From an uncultured Collinsella sp. (GTDB lineage Bacteria > Actinomycetota > Coriobacteriia > Coriobacteriales > Coriobacteriaceae): 64,000 nt of DNA. Position 1 is the stretch's first letter, and each line of letters starts with the position of its first letter. Made by a program: the position numbers and the translations under genes. The notes beneath the pieces are model-generated. The model had not been told where the DNA came from, did no database searches, and worked only from the letters and a program-made list of their open reading frames with translations. The stretch is taken from the NCBI GenBank assembly GCA_959602645.1, contig CAUGTZ010000013.1, positions 1-64,000 on the forward strand. The letters run 5' to 3'. Of the stretch, positions 58,109 through 64,000 are shown in pieces.

Positions 58109-59812
58109 TTAACGCCAGACCTCCAACGCCTTGTCCGCAAGCCATTCGGCGCGATCGGCGATATCGCCCTCGTCCCAAGACTCCTTCTCCAGGGCGCCGG
58201 CCATGGTCGCAAGGCCGGCGGCGCAGAGGGCAAGACCGTCCTTGTATCCCTTTCCCTGCTTCTTGGTGGGCCAATCGGCATCGCGGATGGAGGCGTTGAG
58301 CGAATGCGTGATGATGGCGAGGTTGCCGAGCGTGAGGAGCTTCCTGTCCCTTCGCGTGGCAGCCTCATCGTCGAGGGCTCCCCATTTGTTGCGCCACTTC
58401 TTGGGCATCATGTGCTCGAGGGTGTACTGGTTGAACCCGAGCAGGGCCGTGCTGCTCATGCCTGGGCGAATGGCGCTTTCCAGCAGATAGAGAACGCCCT
58501 TGGACTGAAGGTTGTACAGACACGATTCCTCGAACGCCCTTCGAACCTCGTCATCGCCGGGCATGTACGTCGTCGCCTCTTCGTTTGCTTCAAGAGCCTT
58601 CCTCAGCGTCTCCGCGTCCTTCACCTCGTTCAGGATCAGCGAGGTGAACAGCCTGTTGTAGTTCTTCGTGGTCGCCTGAACCAGCGTTCGGCGGACGATG
58701 TAGCTCTCAAGCAGGGCGAAGACCTCGGATTCCTCGCCCGAAGACTCCGCGTTCTTGCGAACGTAGAGCACGTACGGGATGAGCGTCGAGTTCTTGAGGC
58801 CGAATATCAGCACGTTCAGGCGCTCGACGCCGGGAGCGGAGGGGATGTCCGCGTCGCAGCAGCTTGGGTCGAACGTGGACTCGAACACCTCGGCATACGC
58901 CTTCATGCTGTCGAGGATCTCGTCCTTGTCTCCGTTGCAGTACCTGCCGATGAAGTCCTTGTAGGACTGGAAGAGGTTGGACGTGCGCGAATAGAAGAGC
59001 TTGTCCTCGGTCGTGACGCCGCGCTTCTTGTCCTGAACCAGGATCTGGAGGAACGCGTCGAAGAACAGGTCGACGAGCGTGCGCTTGATGCGCCCGGTAA
59101 CGACCTCCTGCTCCCAATACTCCCTCTTCTCCGCCGTGGGTTCGAAGACGTCCTCCCAGCACTCCTTGAACGCCTGCTCGTTCTCGCGGTTGAAGAAGTA
59201 GTTCTTGAGGAGCTCCGCCGTCGTCAGGCGCACCCCGAGCGAGTTGATGGTGTCGAATATCTGCTGCTCGTCCTCGCCCTCGGTGAGATCGATGCAGACG
59301 AACTGGACGTTCGACTTGATCGTGTTCCTGTCGACCTTCTCTGGGTCGATGTTCTTGAGGAAATAGTTGTAGGCAAGGACGATGGACGAGGAGCCCTCGA
59401 CAGGCTCGCAGCCCGTGGCGCTGACGACCTTCTCGAAATCCTGCCGGTCGTACTTGCCATGTCTCAAGGCGACTTCGCCGGTCTCCAGGACGAAATCTCG
59501 CTCAAACAGCCTATCGGCGTCGATTCTCGCGCAGAGTGCCTTGAAGAAGATGACCATGGTCGTGAGGCGCTGCTGGCCGTCGATGACTGTGCGAACCTCG
59601 GACACCTCGGACCAAGTGTTGCCGGAGGAGGCTTGCTTCAGGATGATCGAGCCCAGGAAATAAGGTCGCTTCGAAGCCGTGACGAACTCCATGTCGCCGA
59701 GGAAGCGCTCCCATTGCTCTTCTCCCCAGACGTACGCCCTTTGGTAGAAAGGTATTTCGAGCAGGCGCGATCCGTTGAACACGCCGCTTATCGTAGATTT
59801 TCCTGCATCCAT
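58109..59812 (-). CDS. DUF262/DUF1524 nuclease, GmrSD-like type IV restriction enzyme
   Basis: 567 residues. The N-terminal DUF262 (ParB-like nucleotide-binding fold) has IPFYQRAYVWGEEQW (residues 20-34) and VIDGQQRLTT (76-85). The C-terminal DUF1524 carries the HNH-type QYTLEHMMPKKW (about 458-469) and an ITHSLNAS segment. The combination is that of GmrSD/BrxU enzymes, which cut modified phage DNA using nucleotides. It is a single-chain form. It may belong to the leftward cassette or be a separate defence gene; 70 bases separate it from the helicase. Confidence 0.85.
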   Translation of the reverse strand: MDAGKSTISGVFNGSRLLEIPFYQRAYVWGEEQWERFLGDMEFVTASKRPYFLGSIILKQASSGNTWSEVSEVRTVIDGQQRLTTMVIFFKALCARIDADRLFERDFVLETGEVALRHGKYDRQDFEKVVSATGCEPVEGSSSIVLAYNYFLKNIDPEKVDRNTIKSNVQFVCIDLTEGEDEQQIFDTINSLGVRLTTAELLKNYFFNRENEQAFKECWEDVFEPTAEKREYWEQEVVTGRIKRTLVDLFFDAFLQILVQDKKRGVTTEDKLFYSRTSNLFQSYKDFIGRYCNGDKDEILDSMKAYAEVFESTFDPSCCDADIPSAPGVERLNVLIFGLKNSTLIPYVLYVRKNAESSGEESEVFALLESYIVRRTLVQATTKNYNRLFTSLILNEVKDAETLRKALEANEEATTYMPGDDEVRRAFEESCLYNLQSKGVLYLLESAIRPGMSSTALLGFNQYTLEHMMPKKWRNKWGALDDEAATRRDRKLLTLGNLAIITHSLNASIRDADWPTKKQGKGYKDGLALCAAGLATMAGALEKESWDEGDIADRAEWLADKALEVWR

Positions 59813-59882
59813 CCTTAAAGCCCTATCTTTCCTTCGCAGTTGTTACTTATGAGCCAATATCGTCAGTGCGCCGTTCGGCCTC

Positions 59883-61826
59883 TTAGTATTCCAGGCTCTT
59901 GGCATCTTCTCCCAGCAGGCGCTCGAAGACGATACGCAGGTCCTCGTCATCGAGGTAGCCGCCCTCAAGGCAGCCGCGGTCGATGGCGTCGAGCATCGTC
60001 TGCTCCTTCTCCTTCAAGCGGTCGTAGATCACGGCGTCGAGGGATAGCTCCCTGCCGTCGCGCATGAACTTCTCGCGCATGAAGTAGTAGCGCGTCTTCT
60101 GGTCGTCGGGCAGGCCCAGACGGTGTATGCGGTCCTTTGACTGCAGCAGGTGCACCAAGTTGTAGCTGTACTCGAAATACACCGCGTCGTGGCAGACGCT
60201 GTGCAGAGAGACCGACTCGGCAAGCGTCTGCGGGTTGGTCACGAGCACCCTGAAGCGCCCCGCGCGGAAGTCGTCCAGAATCTCGCGTCTCTCTTCCTGT
60301 GGCGTGGCGCCGTAGATCGCCTCTGCCGGAATCCCCATGGCGGCGAGGTCGCGGCGGAGGTTGCTGATGCTGCGTACGAAGATGCACCATACTATGACGG
60401 GGCGGCCTTCGGCGACGATGCGCTCCACGAGCCGCTCGCACGCCACGAGCTTCGAGCTCGGGCGGCTTCGCTCGATGGCCTCGTAGAACGTCTGCGAGAA
60501 GTCGACGTAGTCGATATCCGAGTAGTCATCGCCGACCTGGTCGAGCACGTACTCGAGGTCGCCTGGGTCCACTGCAGAGCAGAGCATCTCGGGGTCGCTC
60601 TCGAGCTGCAGGGTGCGTATGATCCTCGCGAGCGCGTTGGGGCAAGACGCGTACAGGACTCGCAGCAATGTGTCCTCATCGGGCGTCGCCTCGACCTCCA
60701 CGATCTCGTCGGGCTCCGGGCGCGGCACGCCGAGCTCGTCCTTGTTCGTTCGGCAGAAGAAGGGCGCCAGGCTGTCGTTGAGGCTTGCCTGGAGGTCCGC
60801 ATCGGGCGCGCGGAGCTCGCCCGGCTCGTAGCCGAAGAACGTGTCGTAGTCCTCGGGGTACAGGATGTGCAGCAGGTTGTAGATGTCCTGGTAGGTGTTC
60901 GGGATGGGCGTTCCCGTAAGGGCGATCACGAACTTCGCGCCGTCGGCCGCCTCGAGCGCGGCTTCCGCGCGCCTGCCGCCGATGGCCTTCACCCGGTGCA
61001 CCTCGTCGAAGACGAGCAGGGTCTGGTCGGGGATGATGGCATGCAGCTCCCGCACGTAGCCCGAGAGCGACTCGTAGTTGAACGTGAACAGGTTGCACGC
61101 GCCGCTGTCGAGCGACAGCGCGTTGCGCCTGCGCTCGGTCGACATCGCCGCTATGGCGGGGTCTCCCAGCGAGAAGCAGCTCAAAGGCAGCTTATCCCCG
61201 AAGGTGGCGACCCACTCCTTCTCCCACGACTCGAAGCCGTTCTTGGGGCAAACCACCACGATGCGGCGCGCGAGCCCCAAATGGCGAAGGTAGGCGAACA
61301 CGCCGAGCACCGTCGCGGTCTTGCCGGCGCCGGGCACCGAGAAGTCGGCCGCGCGCCCAACCGTCGCCATGAAGAAGGCGTCGAGCATCTGCCGGTCGCG
61401 CAGGGGACGCACCATCGAGGCGTTCACTACGTCGCGGAACTCCCGGAAGCGCGGCCCCAGCTGGGGGTCGTCGGCGATGCCCTCGGCGGTCTGCGCCTTG
61501 ATGGCCAACCCCACCTCGGAGCGCTCGCGGATGTAGGTCTCGCCGGCGTTCACGAAGGCGCCGAAGCTCGGGTCAACCGCGACCTCGACGCCGTGGCCGT
61601 CGGCCTCCATGATCGCCTCGAGCATGTCCTGGCACTCGCGAAGGCCCATGCCGCCGTCGAGTAGGATGCGGTCGCGATCGGTGCCGTCGACGGCGCTCGC
61701 CGGGTAGTACAGCCAGGCGCGCCATGCGGCCGAGGCCATGAACGAGGCGATGTCTTGCCCCTCGATGCGCAGGTACATGCCGGGGCGCGCCTCGTCGTAG
61801 CAGACGACGGCCCTAGGCGCGCTCAT
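59883..61826 (-). CDS. SNF2/DEAD-type helicase
   Basis: 647 residues from ATG 61826, overlapping the ParB-like gene by 14 bases; a GTG nine bases earlier is the alternative. Helicase motifs: ADFSVPGAGKTATVLG (Walker A, about residue 165), LLVFDEVHRVK (II), ALTGTPIPN (III), and in the C-terminal domain TNPQTLAESVSL and LLQSKDRIHRLG (V/VI). It lacks a visible nuclease. The N-terminal 150 residues are unassigned. SNF2 helicases are frequent in restriction and anti-phage loci. Confidence 0.85.
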   Translation of the reverse strand: MSAPRAVVCYDEARPGMYLRIEGQDIASFMASAAWRAWLYYPASAVDGTDRDRILLDGGMGLRECQDMLEAIMEADGHGVEVAVDPSFGAFVNAGETYIRERSEVGLAIKAQTAEGIADDPQLGPRFREFRDVVNASMVRPLRDRQMLDAFFMATVGRAADFSVPGAGKTATVLGVFAYLRHLGLARRIVVVCPKNGFESWEKEWVATFGDKLPLSCFSLGDPAIAAMSTERRRNALSLDSGACNLFTFNYESLSGYVRELHAIIPDQTLLVFDEVHRVKAIGGRRAEAALEAADGAKFVIALTGTPIPNTYQDIYNLLHILYPEDYDTFFGYEPGELRAPDADLQASLNDSLAPFFCRTNKDELGVPRPEPDEIVEVEATPDEDTLLRVLYASCPNALARIIRTLQLESDPEMLCSAVDPGDLEYVLDQVGDDYSDIDYVDFSQTFYEAIERSRPSSKLVACERLVERIVAEGRPVIVWCIFVRSISNLRRDLAAMGIPAEAIYGATPQEERREILDDFRAGRFRVLVTNPQTLAESVSLHSVCHDAVYFEYSYNLVHLLQSKDRIHRLGLPDDQKTRYYFMREKFMRDGRELSLDAVIYDRLKEKEQTMLDAIDRGCLEGGYLDDEDLRIVFERLLGEDAKSLEY

Positions 61827-63024
61827 CGATCTCACCGATCAGCTCTTCCACCTTGTCGGCGACGGCAACGAGGTTGCGGCGCACCTTCTCGAGCTCGTCG
61901 GGTCCCAGCACGTCGAGCATCTCGGGAAGGATCTTCTCGAGCTCGGAGAGGCAGTCGGCGGATTTCTTGGCGGGCGTGTCCATGAGCTTGACGCGGCGCA
62001 CGGTCTCTCTTGCGCGGTCGCCTGCGCGCTTGAAGCCGTCGACGAGGTTGCCGTCCGAGCGCAGCTCGCTCACCTTCTCGCGCGTGAGGGCGTCGGGACC
62101 CATCTTCTCGAGGAGCTCGGACATGGCCTGCAGCTCGGCGGCCTTGAAGTCGGCCTCCGCATCCGTGCCTGCCACGCTGCCGAAGTCTCTCACGTATCGG
62201 GTGATGTCGCCCTCGGGCTGCACCACCATGTTGGCGAACATGAGTCGTTTGACAAGCTGTTTGTCGCGCCTGTTGTCGTACTTCTTCAGCACGCGGCTGA
62301 ACTCGCCCAAGGGGCCATCGACCTTGAGGGCGCGGGCGAGGTGGTACTGCTCGGGGGCCTGGCAGAATTCGAGGAACTCCTCCATGTACTGGGCGCGGTC
62401 GACGAGTTTTTTCACCTCCGCCTCGGTCATGCCCGTCGCGTTGCCGTACTCCGCAGGGGTTATGAGGTGGTTCTTAACCACGTCGCGGTATACGCCGACG
62501 AGGCGGTCGACGGGATCGTACGCCACCTTCTCCTCTTCGCCGATTTGGATGGCGAGCTCGAGCAGCTTGATGCGCTTGGGGTCGCTGCCTGTGGCGTCGT
62601 CGAGGATGGCGGCCTCGAACCAGCCCGCCTCGTTGTTCGCCCGCGCGAGGCGGCGGACGCAGGTCAGGCGTCGGTTGCCGTCGATGACGCGTCCGTCGTT
62701 GAGCACGATGCCCGGCCTAAGCTGGCCGCGAAGGGCGATGCTCTTCTCGGTCTTCCTGAGCGCGCCGGGGTTGCTCTCGACGATGAAGTCCTCGATGACG
62801 CCGTTGTACTCGTCGCGGCCAAGGGCGAGCAGATCCGCGCCCTGCGCGGAGTTGTACTCGCTTACCCAAGTGGCGATGCGGTCGTTCTGGTCGTTGTAGA
62901 ACAGCAGATCGCACTTGATGCGGTAGATGTCGAAGTCGCGCGTCACGTTGTCGATGGAGTGCTTCTCCTTGCGACCCGTCGGCAGGACGTTGCCAGTCGC
63001 GATCCCTTCCTCAAGCAAGCTCAT
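61813..63024 (-). CDS. ParB/Srx-domain protein of the island cassette
   Basis: 403 residues, with AAGGAGG before the ATG. The motif LRGQLRPGIVLNDGRVIDGNRRLTCVRRL (about residues 98-126; key residues GxRxxxD-like DGNRRL) is the ParB/sulfiredoxin nucleotide-binding fold, and helix-turn-helix-like ITPAEYGNATGMTEAEVKKLVDRA follows. The C-terminus is helical. It overlaps neighbours on both sides by 14 bases, implying a tight operon. DNA-modification-dependent defence systems use similar proteins, but I cannot name this one. Confidence 0.75.
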   Translation of the reverse strand: MSLLEEGIATGNVLPTGRKEKHSIDNVTRDFDIYRIKCDLLFYNDQNDRIATWVSEYNSAQGADLLALGRDEYNGVIEDFIVESNPGALRKTEKSIALRGQLRPGIVLNDGRVIDGNRRLTCVRRLARANNEAGWFEAAILDDATGSDPKRIKLLELAIQIGEEEKVAYDPVDRLVGVYRDVVKNHLITPAEYGNATGMTEAEVKKLVDRAQYMEEFLEFCQAPEQYHLARALKVDGPLGEFSRVLKKYDNRRDKQLVKRLMFANMVVQPEGDITRYVRDFGSVAGTDAEADFKAAELQAMSELLEKMGPDALTREKVSELRSDGNLVDGFKRAGDRARETVRRVKLMDTPAKKSADCLSELEKILPEMLDVLGPDELEKVRRNLVAVADKVEELIGEIDERA

Positions 63025-64000
63025 TTCGTGCCTCCTTCTTCCATGCCTCCATGGATGAGTAATATGCGTCCCCGATGTCGTCGTAGTAGACGTCGGAGTT
63101 GTAAATGGTCGTCGTCAGAAGCGGTGCCGGGCACGTGATGCCCAGATCGTTCGCGAGCAGTCTCGGCAGGTCATCGCGCTCGATTCCCTCATGGTGGGCG
63201 ACGATCCACTCGATGAGGTCGGCTGCGGAAAGCCGCCCCTCGCCTCCGGCGACGAACACCTTGGTTCCGGCGAGCGTGCAGCTGCGCAGGAGCCCTCCCG
63301 CGTCGAGCAGTCCCTCGTAGAAGTCGTCGGGCATGTCCAGCCCGTACAGCGGATGCGGAGTGGCGCCGCCCGCGCGCAGGCTCGCCACGGTGAAGGGCTC
63401 GCCTTCGGGCGCATCCACGCTCACCGCGGGCGCGTACGACTCGATGTCCGCCATGCGCGCGCCTAGCACGTCGTGCAGCCGCGAGAACGAGATGTAGCTG
63501 TCGCCCTCGTAGAGAAGTAAGCGGTGGTCCGAAAGCGCCTGGCGCAGCACCTGGCGGAAGGCGGGGTGCTGCCACACGGCGTTCTCGAAGCCGGCGTCGC
63601 CCTTCGCGAAAGACGGATGCTCGGCCAGCAGCCGCGTGAAGTGGTCGTTCGGGGTGCTCCCTTCTCGGAAGAGCAAGCCGCGGTCCTCGTAGTAGCCCGC
63701 ATCCTCGATGCCGCGGTCGAGCGCTTCGGGCGGATCGTCGGGAAACTCGAAGGCGAAGCGCCGACGCACGAGGCCTTCGTCGCAGATGCGGCCGGCAAGC
63801 TCCCGGGCAAGGAAGCCCTCGAGGGTGGGTGCCTCGCGCTCGGTGTCGTGCGCTACGGGCACATCCGCACGGGAGGCCGGGGCGCCCGTCGGGCATTCAG
63901 CGACCTCGACGCCAAGCCACTCCGAGAAGCTCACGTCCGCGGGCTCGGCGAACAGGTCGAGCCATATCGCGGCGATGCCTGCGCTGAAGCCGTATTCGCG
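63011..64000 (-). CDS. Unknown cassette protein, 5' end beyond the window
   Basis: At least 330 residues; the frame is open to position 64000, so the true start is outside; a GTG at 63934 is a less likely internal start. No family is recognised. The sequence is acidic and helix-rich, with ARELAGRICDEGLVRRRFAFEFPDDPPEAL, YISFSRLHDVLGARMAD and a Tyr/Asp-rich C-terminus (YNSDVYYDDIGDAYYSSMEAW). It overlaps the ParB-like gene by 14 bases and is the upstream part of the operon. Confidence 0.6.
   Translation of the reverse strand, partial: REYGFSAGIAAIWLDLFAEPADVSFSEWLGVEVAECPTGAPASRADVPVAHDTEREAPTLEGFLARELAGRICDEGLVRRRFAFEFPDDPPEALDRGIEDAGYYEDRGLLFREGSTPNDHFTRLLAEHPSFAKGDAGFENAVWQHPAFRQVLRQALSDHRLLLYEGDSYISFSRLHDVLGARMADIESYAPAVSVDAPEGEPFTVASLRAGGATPHPLYGLDMPDDFYEGLLDAGGLLRSCTLAGTKVFVAGGEGRLSAADLIEWIVAHHEGIERDDLPRLLANDLGITCPAPLLTTTIYNSDVYYDDIGDAYYSSMEAWKKEARNELA

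Larger units (their letters stand above)
55228..64000. mobile_element. Genomic island at the 3' end of guaA (continues past the window)
   Basis: Following guaA come a repeat-rich noncoding zone, repressor, excisionase-like gene, tyrosine integrase, MobC-like gene and a defence-like cassette. This is the order expected of an integrated mobilisable element. The right boundary and any relaxase are outside the window. The left boundary is inferred, since the second attachment site cannot be seen. Confidence 0.75.

Overview
The window looks like about 64 kb of chromosome from a GC-rich, anaerobic, Gram-positive coriobacterium, most likely Collinsella or a close relative. This is inferred from GC-rich coding with many TAATG-type overlapping stop/starts, sortase-anchored pili, a type III glutamine synthetase, a DUF711/PFL-family protein, a fused MurT-GatD ligase, flavodoxin/ferredoxin proteins and a MetH whose reactivation domain is a separate protein. 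No 16S rRNA is present, so the genus is a judgement and not a proof.

1-11 kb: a sortase-assembled pilus locus (large tip-type adhesin, two isopeptide-D2 pilins, class C sortase). A G9 tract lies inside the adhesin gene and a C10 tract lies between the two pilin genes. Between the last pilin and the sortase sits a small accessory patch: a duplicated 250-bp unit carrying a 49-residue membrane/basic peptide (one copy broken), then an AbiE-like regulator/nucleotidyltransferase pair with inverted-repeat operators.

11-31 kb: core genes. These are gatCAB, a DUF6110-like peptide with a heavy-metal P-type ATPase, a DinJ/PIN-type toxin-antitoxin pair, tmRNA, a patatin, rplM-rpsI, glmM, a glucose-type PTS EIIA and nagB (amino-sugar metabolism), a STAND/SARP regulator, yhbY and a SAM methyltransferase. 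30-45 kb: a DUF711 protein, the metF-(MetH activation)-metH operon, glnA type III, an EFR1-type ferredoxin, tRNA-Glu, MurT-GatD and two unknown helical proteins. 45-55 kb: an iron alcohol dehydrogenase, two glycerol-dehydrogenase paralogues, a polyferredoxin, ychF, small membrane and regulatory genes, ansA and guaA.

55.2-64 kb: a genomic island abutting the 3' end of guaA. It carries a XRE repressor, an excisionase-like protein, a tyrosine integrase and a MobC-like protein, then a leftward cassette of GmrSD/DUF262 nuclease, SNF2-type helicase, ParB-like protein and an unknown protein cut by the window edge. This is a probable anti-phage locus that I cannot match to a named system.

The intergenic DNA is unusually structured. 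Two 140-bp hairpin elements (14.8 and 30.2 kb), each directly after a stop codon, share loop sequences while the inner stem differs with pairing kept. Two elements next to tmRNA and tRNA-Glu are bounded by inverted or direct copies of the neighbouring RNA's 3' end. There is an array of 15-bp repeats alternating in orientation at exact 40-bp steps, a dispersed CCACCACAA hairpin, and seven GGGAGTAA motifs at the island edge.
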